Of a stretch of DNA of 64,000 bases, positions 1-9,697 are shown piece after piece (the first letter of the stretch is position 1; the number at the start of each line of letters is the position of its first letter). The notes beneath the pieces are model-generated. The model was not told the DNA's origin. It saw only the letters and a program-made list of their open reading frames with translations, and did no database searches. The DNA comes from Chytridium lagenaria (Eukaryota; Chytridiomycota; Chytridiomycetes; Chytridiales; Chytridiaceae). The DNA lies in the NCBI GenBank assembly GCA_025449115.1, contig JAHLKC010000010.1, positions 392,571 to 456,570 of the forward strand. Direction: 5' to 3'. A program made the position numbers and the translations under genes.

Positions 1-70
1 GATCGGACAAGATTGGTCCCAATACTGCGAGTCCCTCCAAGAAACTTTGTGCACACGATTACATGATGGA

Positions 71-455
71 TCACATCCAGTATGACGCATTCAAGTTTCG
101 TGACAGAATGCTAAGTAAAATATTAGACTCAGGATCCTTGTCACAACGCCTTACGATGAGTTGATAAGACCAAGCAGCCAAGATGTCTTTACACTCCGCA
201 GACATTTTAAAGTAACTCTTCATCAGTAATGCCTCGTCAGAAAGCTCTCGGTCAACAGTCTCGTCCAACAACCGTTTCATAATGACCTCAAACTTTTTTA
301 AACCTAACAGTGATTAGCCGGTACTCTGGAAACAGACTCCAACCAGCGTATAAGACTTCAACGTTGAGTGACTTTAATGAGTCAGTAAGCTCTGCTAGCG
401 ACATGACCGTCTTGTCATCGTCAATATCCATTGGGGCCTGATGGGGTTGGCCCAT
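71..455 (-). CDS. small helical protein of unknown function
   Basis: I do not recognise this protein. Reading starts at the ATG at 455 (MGQPHQAPMDIDDD) and is open to 288. The frame ending at 71 continues it naturally if one A is removed from the A-run near 290, so VRFKK runs straight into FEVIMKRLLDE. The joined product is about 128 residues, mostly alpha-helical and charged, with no membrane segment. A long T-run on the minus strand just upstream (complement of 490-509) could be the polypyrimidine tract of an upstream intron, so this may be the 3' end of a larger gene, possibly the coiled-coil gene at 835-2697. Product unknown. Confidence 0.4.
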
Positions 456-834
456 AGATGCAGGTTTGTCAGAAAAGTAAAGTGAAGGCCAAAAAAAAAA
501 AAAAAAAAGAGACCTATAAACTGACATGACTGGAACTGAATGACCTGGAGACTCCAGATCCCATTTTCATGCGCATCCATTACTGCTAACGATGGCATAC
601 CAAATAAAATCCTTGCATTTATGCGTATGAATATGACGAGATTTCGTTTCACTTTTACGACGTTAATAATCAAATTGCTGCTTTGGGGGTTAAACTCGCG
701 GTGTCCGTAGGAACTCTACCATACGGCCTTATTTTACTTATCCAAATGGGGGCGATCTTAAAGGGGATTATAGATATTATAACTAATGTAATTATGGCTC
801 AACCAGTGCTTTATAAACAATTATCCTTCAACCT

Positions 835-2697
835 CTACCGCGACACGGACGTGTTATTAAGTTGATAGAGCAAGCCTTCATTATCTTTCCCCAGGATATC
901 GTTGAGAATCTTAATTTTGCGAAGTTCAGCGCCAAGTTCCATGCACGTATCACACGGGGCAGCTCCCTGAACTTCCACACCTTCCTTATCACCGGAAGGA
1001 CAAGCCGTGAGCTGTGATCTTAGCCCCTCGTTTTCTTGCCGCAATAAATCTTGAGACTCTTCAAGCCTCTGCACTTTTTCCTTCAGATCCAGACAGAGGG
1101 CGTCCAGCGAAGCACGGGACTCATCCGCCTCTTCAGCTCTTCTGCGTAAGCTAATCGATTCGAGAGATGCCTTCTCAAGCCTGTGCTCCAAATTTTCTAT
1201 CACGGCCTGCCTTTTGCCTCTGCATGAACCTCAGCTACCTTTAATGTAGCAATTTCTTGCTCAAGCTCGGCTACCTTGATTTTCAGATAAGTCCTCTTCT
1301 TGAAGGATCTCCATTAGACCCTGTAAAGCTTTGTTCGATTCCATCAAATCCTTGTTTACTGAATAAAAATGCCGTTAGGTATAAATTTATATGTAAACTG
1401 TTAGGGGGGGAAAGGTGGGGAAACCCCTATCTTACATTCTGAAGTATCTCGAGCGCTTGAATAGCATTCTGAATATCATTCTTTGAAATATCCAGATTCT
1501 TCTCGAGCTCCCTGACTTGATACTCAGAACGCTCAAGATTTCGCTCTAATTCTTGGATTTGACGGTCAAGTGCTTCTTCCATCTGTCCTCTATCCGTAAT
1601 AATGTCGGTCTGGCATGCTGCATCAAGCAACGCCAAAACATCAGTTTGCCCACTGACGTTGGTTGTAGGGGTGTCATTTTGACGTTCGGAGTCTGTGAGT
1701 GCGGAGCTGACATCTGTCTGGCAGCCCATATCGGAGGTGGGGCCACGTGGGAAGGTATTCTCGCCGTTTAAATATGTGCACGTGCCGAGTGATGTCCAGA
1801 TCTCTTGCGTTCGAGTTATCATCTCGGCCTCTAAGGTTCGAGACTCTTCCTGCAAAACTGCTATATCCGACTCGTATTGTGCCAACTTGCTCTCCAGCTG
1901 CTTCACAAACACAGATAGCTCCTCCTCTCTCATCATCAGCCCCTCTATCACTTGCTGCGCAGATTTGCGTTCCAATTCCATGAACGTATACATATCCGCC
2001 TAAACTACTTTAGTTCTAAAGGCAATTATATACAGCATACCTCCTTCTCCTTTACCCGTCTGTAACGCCGTTTCCATATGATATCCGAAATCTTGCGTGC
2101 TTCCGGCGAGTTCTCCACATGAAAACCAGGTAACCCACTTTTCGAAAAATGCCGTGTTCTCTTCTGAGTAGAATTAGGCGATGTGGGCATCACACGAGAC
2201 ATTGCCTCCAGGGCTTTTGCCTGAGCCGGGCTGACAAACGCACCCATATGAATTTGTAAGGAAACGTCATCGGCTTCGGACAAAAGCGCCTTAACTCTCT
2301 AAAACAATGTCAGTAAACCATATCTTCCATGCTTCATTTGTACTGTTTTAGGCAGGTGCGAACGGAATAAAGAGGCCTTTGGTGTGCTCTCGACATCTAA
2401 GTTATAGATAACATGAAAGTGTAAGAAAGCATGGCACAGTGGTAACAGAAGGTGATAGATAATTACCGTTGACGGACAGAGAGATGGGCCTCATACTGTA
2501 CTTTGCTGTCGGAGACGATTGGTAAGACGCCCGATCATTCTCTCGCCCCTCCGATGCCAGGGAGTAGGTGTCCCCACCTACAAGATCACAGATTAGCTTA
2601 TTTGCACTGACTGCCCCCTTCAAGTCCTTAACTAACCAGGCGTCTTCACCGACTCCTCGTTGTGAGTGTTGTCCAGTTCATGTCCAGAGGTCAACAT
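835..2697 (-). CDS. coiled-coil protein with repeated QTD motifs
   Basis: Multi-exon gene of unknown function. Exons that splice cleanly in frame are 2697-2637, 2577-2467, 2396-2344, 2298-2041 and 1999-1436, with introns of 41 to 70 nt. The first ~160 residues are polar and disordered. From about residue 165 on the protein is long coiled coil rich in E, Q, R and L. Between the coils lie three short motifs, GCQTDV, SGQTDV and ACQTDI, which resemble light-chain (LC8) docking motifs. The 3' part (1358-835) is clearly coiled coil too, but the splice into 1358 opens with TAA, so the last exons or an indel there are unresolved. In that part, removing a 32-nt intron gives perfect 7-residue spacing of leucines. 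A cytoskeletal or scaffold role is inference only. Confidence 0.55.
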
Positions 2698-2832
2698 TTT
2701 TCAAAAATATGCCCTTTCTGTGGAACCATTTCTGAATCTTGCGACGTTGCCTCTGAAAGGTTATCCCTTTCTCACCACGATACCTGCTTTACGCCGGACT
2801 CTGGACTCAGTGCATGTGTGCGAATCAAGAAG
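2698..2832. promoter_or_regulatory. divergent promoter region
   Basis: 135 bp separate the ATG of the minus-strand coiled-coil gene (2697) from the likely ATG of the plus-strand hydroxylase/glycosyltransferase gene (2833), so both must share this region. No TATA box or other motif was recognised. If the plus-strand gene starts further upstream (its frame is open from 2662), the two coding regions would overlap. Confidence 0.35.
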
Positions 2833-4772
2833 ATGGTTTCAACGTTACCTTCTGCGACTCAGCTCAAGATCCTGCAGTATTTGAATGCTGGCAAGCTGAA
2901 CAACGACACCTCTGAGGAGGAAAGGCCGTCCGACTTTGGCGTTCACATGCTACCTGCCTCGCTTCATTTTAGCCGTGTGGCTCACGATCTTGCAAAAAAA
3001 GCTTCTATGTGTTTGACGGACTTTTAGGCGGGGACCTGTCCAGCTCTGTGCTGAACGATTGCAGAGTAGGATGCGTCTTTTTCGACTCTTTTTTGAGCAA
3101 AAGTGTTAGGGTCTTTCCGAGAAAGGTGCTTTAAGGGAAGCAGCATTGGCAGCTCAACCACGAAGACTATTAACAGAGAACTGCGCGGTGACCGTATCCG
3201 GTTTCTTTTAAATAATGAAATCAAGCAAAGATCTTCGCAGGATGGCATCGCGTTAACCGAAAGCCTATTAAAGGCGGTCTCTGCGCTGCAAGCAGTAGCT
3301 TGGAAACTAGGAAACGCACTAGACTTTAAACCTTATGTAAAAGGTATCCCAAATTGGCCATTATACATATGGAACACGATATTGCAAGCACATGGACTCA
3401 TCCCCCCTTGTCCCCAGGCGTCAATTCACTATGCTACTGTAAGCTTTATCGTTTTCTAAATGAATCTAATAAATACGTAGGTATCTCAACAAGAATTGGG
3501 AAGATAGTTTTGGGAGGCCAAATAGGGTATATGGGAAAGAATCCCAAGTGGGACATTCTTCCAACAATTGACAGACTTCTGTTATTCACCCAAGCAAATA
3601 CGGAGCATGAGGTCTTGGTCTCCAAATCAGATCGATTCGCTATTACCATGTGGCTTTACAGCGATGAACCGTCAACATTCGTTTTAAGCCGATTTCTAAA
3701 AAGCTGTGAGGCTATTGCGCACCCCTCCATATTCGTCTCGATTGCATCTTACCGCGATCCAGATGTGGCGAATACGGTCATGTCAGTTTTTCATAAAGCA
3801 AGCTTTGCGGAACGTTTGACTGTTGGTGTGCTGCTACAAGACGATGAAGCTGACGATACTTTGGGAGATACCGAAACGAGATTTCCCTTTAAAGATCAAC
3901 TTAGGATTCAGAGAATGTCTCATATTGATGCCAAGGGCCCTGCTTATGCACGTAGCCTTATCTGCAATCGTCTCTTCAATGATGAAGCCTACTTTCTTCA
4001 ACTCGATTCCCATATGAGACTGGGAGATGGCTGGGACTCCAAAGTTTTACAGCTTTTATTGGACTCGCCATGCCCAAAGTCCGTCATAAGCTTTTATCCA
4101 ACACAGTTTGACCGGAATTTAGCAAGCATGCCGCCACCGCCGTATGGGCCTATGATTATGCGAGAAGGTGATCTTGATGACGACGGGATGCCTCGTATTA
4201 TCGGCACACTAGCATTTCCAGGACCCAGTCCACGGAAGTGGGGATGACGGAATAGAAGAGCGATTGTCTCTCATCAGGCAGCCTTTCCTTGCTGCTGGCT
4301 TTATTTTCGCTCCAGGCGCCTTTGTCGCTGATGCTTACGGCGTGTCCGGAACTCCGAAAGACGAGTACGAGTCTTCTCCCCATATTTGGGTGTCGCGGGC
4401 CTCTTTTTCGGTGAGGAGGCTGTACTGTCTTGCAGGCTCTGGACGAAAGGGTGGGAGATTTGGTCACCGCGTGACTCAAACCTCTCGCTTGCTTTTCATT
4501 GCTGGCATCGTGGACATCGTCCGACGTTTTGGGAACTTTTCTCGGAAGACGGTTCATCGCAAGCGCAAAAGGATGCGGCGTTGAAACTAACCCAACAGCG
4601 GAAAGTCTCGCAAAGGAGGGTGCGGGCAATACTCGGCTTGCACACATCTGGAAATTTAGAGGATTTGACGGAGACCGCACCGGGAGAGAGATGTGGTGTT
4701 GGACTTGCAAGGCCTCTTTCAATGTATTATGATATTTTTGGTATAAAGGCGTGGGATGTGGCGAGGAAATAG
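2833..4772 (+). CDS. prolyl 4-hydroxylase / Skp1-type GlcNAc-transferase fusion
   Basis: The N-terminal half is a PHD-type 2-oxoglutarate/Fe(II) prolyl hydroxylase. It shows RGDRI, the HxD iron ligand pair in KHMDSS (about 3389), YLNKNW, a GGQ strand, the distal His in EHEV and the 2-oxoglutarate Arg nine residues on in DRFAITMW. The C-terminal half is the GlcNAc-transferase family of Dictyostelium Gnt1 (Pfam PF11397): IFVSIASYRDPD, QLDSHMRLGDGWD with the metal-binding DSH, FLAAGFIFA, LFFGEE and RLWTKGW. These enzymes do consecutive steps on Skp1: hydroxylation of a proline, then GlcNAc addition. A 42-nt intron (3439-3480) splices perfectly. About six single-base shifts (near 3000, 3120, 3343, 3514, 4242, 4386), mostly at homopolymers, are needed for one open frame. 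It is either intact with assembly indels or a recent pseudogene. The start is uncertain; the frame is open from 2662. Confidence 0.75.
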
Positions 4773-5234
4773 AATTGAAATTAGCAACTTTGTTCATCTG
4801 GCTCTTCCAAGTTTCCCGACGCTAAACTCATTTAATTTTTTAAAAGTTATTAAATACCTAAACCTAATACGCTAAATACAGGGTCGAATAAGGGTTGACT
4901 CAGAGTGACCTTCTCAGACAAAGGTTAACTTGAAGCAGACATAAATCGACACGACTATATGGTGTATTATACAATTATAACAACACAAAAGAGGTGCGAA
5001 AGCAATATGCATAGTTCATTGTGTTTTTTTTTTTTTCCCGAAGAGATTCGACATGCTGAAAAAAGGATATAAAAAAATATATGAAATCATTCTCATCTTC
5101 AAAACCCTCAACCAATTGCAAATAAAAAGAAGAACGAATAACCAGTATCTTCATGTGGTGTTGTTGTTACTGTTGTTTGGATCTCGTCGCACGCCAAAAC
5201 GCAATATTAAGCACAAATCCTGTAGGAGGACCAT
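4773..5234. other. intergenic, AT-rich
   Basis: This is a convergent intergenic region between the fusion gene (+) and the RING gene (-). It is AT-rich with a 13-nt T-run near 5025, consistent with two 3' UTRs and their polyadenylation signals. No supportable gene was seen. Confidence 0.6.
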
Positions 5235-7765
5235 TCATCGGTGGTAAAGAGAATGGCGGTCTGTTCTGAGAGGGTGGGGTGTAGGGTTGATAGTCGTGGT
5301 GACGCCGGGTTGTCGGCACATTGGACAGTTATTAACATGGGACGTGAGCCACTACAATATGCGTTAGACGTGTAAAATTTTCTTGTAGTTAAATTACCTG
5401 ATCGATACATTCAGAATGAAACCCATGTTTACATCGTAAGATCCTCAATTCGTCATCCTCTTCGTAAGGAGCAAGGCAAATTGTGCACTTCTCCCTCGTA
5501 GCCGCCAACAAATCTGGAACCCCCAAAACGTGTGCAGACGCTTCTGGTGTTGAAGTAGGAACGGGATCTTCTGGGCGGCTCAATTCAGCAGCCGTCGGAA
5601 GAGTTCCAAATCCGTCTTCAATTCCAGGATCCACAGTAGCACCTTCTTCGGTATCCTGCAATGGCACAGGATCATCAATCTCCAAGCTAGCTGAAGTGGT
5701 ATCGTCGGTCGAAACAAGTGCAATTTCTGTTTGCCCATGAAGAGGCGAAACTTTTGCAAGATCAACAGCATCGTAATCCATTGGATACCAACGAACAACA
5801 GGAAGCTGCTGCAAAACATCCTCTCTTGATGCATTGCGAGGCCGTGCGGGTCCAATCAATTCAGCAAGGCGAAGCAAATCCTCATAATCTCCAGTTCCCG
5901 TATTTGGCACCCTGGGCCCAACACCACCTCCATCCTCCCGCACAATTCTCGATATCATGTTGACGAGGAAGGATAAAAATGCATCGTTGTTTCTTCTTCC
6001 GTTATTAGCTTGGCTGCCATCTGAAGTTCCATCAACGTTGCTTTCCTCCGTAGTCTCATCCTCCGTAGATGCTGAGGTAGCAGTTACTTCAGGCTGGTCC
6101 CCTTCAGTGCTTCCTGCTGTCGGATCTGGCCCCGGCTGTAATGGCGATACCGGTGGTTCCAAGTTCGGGCGAAACGATAGATTAGCGGATTCAGGGTTCT
6201 CCTGCGGTAGCTGAGAAGCCAAAGAGGTTGCATTGAGATCAGTCCCTGGTGCAGAAGTCGCCGTGTCAGTATTCGACGAGCTGTTTGCATTCTGCGGCGG
6301 AGCTTGCTCAGCGATAATGTAGAGATACCACCCACGCCTATTATTATTGCTCGGTGTACTTCCTACTGACCCTCTGCTAGTTAAGTTAGGCTGGTTTCCA
6401 TCATTCTGCGTGCCAGATGCCGTAGCGTCTTGTTCTTCACTAGTGGTATCCGAAGAGTTTCTATCCGTTTCCGAATCACTTGACGGGATACCAATAACCA
6501 TGAGAGGCGGCGGCCTCGAACCAAAGAAAGTATCGGTGTTCAAGCGGTTTTGAGGTAGGGGATTTGATGCGGTCGGTTCTGTTTCCAAAGAACTGTCTGT
6601 GGGACCTGGTCTCTGGGAGTTCATCAAACTTCGGCGAAGAGCGCTCATCATGGCAAATCTAACAATGTTTCCTAGAACTTCCTCGGGCAAAACTGACCGT
6701 GGTTGATCTCCATTACTCTGCTGTGTTGGATTCGAGGACGAGGTCGTCTGCGATTGCGAGCCATTCTCCGATTCTTCCAAACCTCTTACGGTAGAATCCT
6801 CATCATCAGACATAAAATTTAAGGAATCCTCCTCATCATCCGGTTGGTCGCCAACTTCTGGTGCTGAACCAGATGCTCTAGGAAGTTGCGAAGGTTCAGC
6901 TAAATCAGTCCCGTTAACATAATTCCCGTCTTCGGTGCTCGGACCTTCAGCCATCAAGCCGGAAGACGTCAGATGATTCTCGTCAACAGCGTCAATCGCT
7001 ATATCCGCAGTTTCCTCAACTATTGCAGAATGAGACGGCTCTGTAATTGTGTGGTCTGCGCCAGGAATTAGATGCTCCTCAGCATGGTGTTCAACGGGAT
7101 CTTCGAAGGGTTCCTCTTCAGCCTCATCAAAGGTAGGGACAGAGTTTGGAAGTTCTCCATTTTCAGGAACTATTGGTGGCGAAGTATCGGTGTCGCTGCC
7201 AGAAGGGGCGTTTTGTGGAGTAGGAGTGGTCTCGCTATAAGGGCTCGCAGCTAAAAGGTGTTCAAAAATAAACAAAAGCTAATTACTCACTGTTCGTTTC
7301 CGCACTATCCGCTAACGTTACCGTGCTATCTTCCGCATCTGAAGTTACTTCAATTTTTGTTGGCGCTAAGTTATTTGACTCGTCGTCGATAGCACTTGAC
7401 GCGTTGCCAGCATATGCGGGGCTTGAAGTATTGGGCATTTTCGTATGGATATGAGATTCTTGAGGGGCTGGGTCAACATCGGGAACGGGGTCAACCCTTT
7501 GCGAACTGTAACTGCGGCGAAACCATGAACCCGGTTGAGAAAAACCAAGTACACTACGAAAGCGAAATGATGAAAGAGATCGTCGACCATCCACAACACC
7601 ATCGCTTGATGGCAATACCAACGATTCACGAGGTGACATCATTGCATCCATCGGTCTCTGGTCCGAACTCACCAATGAGTCTCTTAAGGGTGCATGGTTT
7701 GGTGGGTTGACGGATCGGAACCACGCAGGCGAGCAGGTCGCCGGAGACGATTGGGTATTGCCCAT
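5235..7765 (-). CDS. RING-H2 E3 ubiquitin ligase, probably N-myristoylated
   Basis: Three exons (7765-7291, 7250-5398, 5351-5235; introns 40 and 46 nt) splice in frame to an 814-residue protein with no indel needed. The first ~740 residues are low complexity, rich in S, T, P, D, E and N with acidic patches, and probably disordered. The last ~70 residues hold a complete RING-H2 finger: CTICLAPYEEDDE, then CKHGFHSECIDQ, with the second intron falling exactly before WLTSHVNNCPMC. The start MGNTQSS fits the N-myristoylation pattern (Gly2, Ser6), suggesting membrane attachment. By family it would pass ubiquitin from an E2 to substrates; substrates are unknown. No membrane helix is present. The upstream gene at 8303-9670 lies on the same strand. 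Confidence 0.85.
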
Positions 7766-8302
7766 GAATGGCAATCAAATAAGCTAATGCGCCAAAGGAG
7801 ATGGCAAAAGGAGGACCGAGGATCGGTCTGGGTGTGGAAAGAGGCAAAGTTGGAAGAATAGATGGAAAGCAAAAGAACAATGCAGAACAAGGCTAAGAGG
7901 TCATCCACGAGCAAGTGAGCGGCTTCCTGTTTAGATTGAACGGGAAACAGAGAGGACGACATCCGTTAGAACAATAATGGCAGAGAGCTGAAGACTCTGA
8001 ACAGTTGATGGAAAGCCGCACCTCCACCCAACGATCTTTTCTTTGAAATCACTAGAAATTTTTTTCGTAGTGGTTTGCCTTCGCCATTTTGCTTTAAGGG
8101 GACTTCAATTGTGCAGACTTTTATTTCTAAAGATGTATGGGATGGTGCGGGGTGGTAAGTGGGATTAGGAAAAAAAAGCCGTGACGAGAGATTATCTGTT
8201 CAGGAAAAAACAAATGAAGCTGGTCAGAAGGTACCTAAGAAAGGGCAACCGTAAAACATATATTCACCTGAGTTGTGATTTCCAAAAGAGTGGATTATAC
8301 GC
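7766..8302. other. intergenic, promoter of the RING gene
   Basis: 537 bp lie between the stop of the CS/Sel1 gene and the start of the RING gene, both on the minus strand. It must hold the 3' end of the former and the promoter and 5' UTR of the latter. No gene or repeat was recognised. Confidence 0.5.
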
Positions 8303-9670
8303 TCACACATTAAGGGTTTTGGGCAGGGCAACAAAAACGCCAATAACGCCGAGGACAATTGCGGTAATGGCAATATTTCTGCGGATGCTCTCGGATGAGT
8401 CGAGCGGGAGGTCTCCCGATTTGTGTCATTCTTTTTGATTCTTGCTTTTTCGGTAATGGTTTTGCAGGCTTGGCTGGAGATTTATAAAGTAAGCTTTGAT
8501 AACGCACTAGGGATTTATCAACTAACCTGATGATTTTCCAGCCTTTACCAACTTTACTAAGGCATCAAGGGACGGCTGGCGACCTTCCTTTTGTTCTGCG
8601 TCGGCCAACTTGACCAAGTCATCCAAATTCTTTTCTGTCAATCCTTTGCAATTGAGGTGGTAGCGACAACGTTGTAACTTTTTTCATGCCCTTGCGAACT
8701 AATTCCACTCCGAGTTTAATATCCACTTTGACACCAAAGCCATTGAGATGGAATATCCCAAGATTCCAGCAACTTTGGCCGTGGTCCACTTCAGCAGCGT
8801 GTTTCCAAAGCTCAGCGGCGGCTTTTGGGTCAGGATCGCCTAATCCGTGACCGCCTTCCATGAGCATGAGACCTCCTTGAAATGCGACAGTCACAAAAAG
8901 GGACTCCTGCTCTTTTCGGAAAAGCTCCTCGCCACCCCCAGCCTCTATAGATGCTTTCGCCCATTTGACACCTTCCAAGTAGCTCTTGGTACATCCATGC
9001 GATCCTGATGCAAATGCGGTCATAACAATATAGCATGCTTCGGCATTTCCAGCAATCGCGGCCTTGCGGTGCCAATCCAGCGATACCAGAGGATCCCGTG
9101 GTACTGGAATAATATCCATCTCTTCTCTGCCCAATTCGTACCATGCAGCCAATTTAAGCATTGCCGCAACAGATCCTTGCTGACCAGCGGTGATCATACG
9201 CTTGAGCGAGGAGCTCTCTGAGGCATCATGGCGGGCCGAGGCGATCAGGAAAAGTGAATGAGGGTCCGCATCATCTTCGTTGAGGATGCCTTTAACAACG
9301 GGAGTTTGCCATTCGCTGTACTTCGCGACTTTTTGCAGAAATATGGTCAAGAGCTTGTATCGGTGAGGTTTTGAAAGAGCGGCGATTTTTTTGCCTTAGG
9401 GTCTTCAGGGTAGTCTTCTATGTGCCAAACGCAGTCCTTTCTTTTTATGCTTGCAAAGAGGCGGCCCTTGAACCGAATATGTGAATGAACAGTAACAACA
9501 GCGCTATCGTCTGTGAGTTTCACATCAATATCCTTCTTTGTGCTTTCCGCGAGGATGGGAATTGTAATCACGCAGCTTGTGGGCGTCTGAATGAAGTTAT
9601 ATCCTGACCCGTCAGGGAAGGCGGGAGGTCCATCGACCATTCCCACAGCAGCGCCTGCTCCTGATGGCAT
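8303..9670 (-). CDS. CS domain-Sel1 repeat protein with C-terminal membrane anchor
   Basis: The N-terminal ~105 residues form a CS (p23/NudC-type) domain (YNFIQTPTSCVITIPI, VWHIEDY). This is followed by about 240 residues of Sel1-like helical repeats (MLKLAAWYELG, ALDWH-type repeats, SCWNLGIFHLNGFG). A last exon after a 49-nt intron ends in a hydrophobic helix, RNIAITAIVLGVIGVFVALP, shortly before the stop at 8303, which suggests a tail-anchored protein with its chaperone-like domains in the cytosol. CS domains commonly bind Hsp90 or clients and Sel1 repeats bind proteins; a role in membrane protein quality control is inference. Single-base shifts near 9348, 8655 and in the last exon (~8400) must be allowed to join the frames. 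The ATG at 9670 is chosen because it begins the CS domain. Confidence 0.65.
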
Positions 9671-9697
9671 TTTTGAAAAACTGAAGAAAAAAAGCAA
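9671..9697. promoter_or_regulatory. 27-bp divergent gene spacer
   Basis: Only 27 bp separate the start codons of the minus-strand CS/Sel1 gene (9670) and the plus-strand GTPase gene (9698). It is A-rich on the plus strand. Each promoter must lie at least partly inside the coding region of the opposite gene. Confidence 0.6.

Noticed and set aside
2941..2972. 32-nt candidate intron in the hydroxylase gene
   Set aside because: It restores frame, but a one-base change in the A7 run at 2994 gives the more hydroxylase-like VAHDLAKKSFYVFDGLLG; left undecided and not modelled.
4195..4228. 34-nt candidate intron in the GlcNAc-transferase half
   Set aside because: It would remove PRIIGTLAFPGP, which looks coding; a one-base indel in the G4 run at 4241 is simpler.
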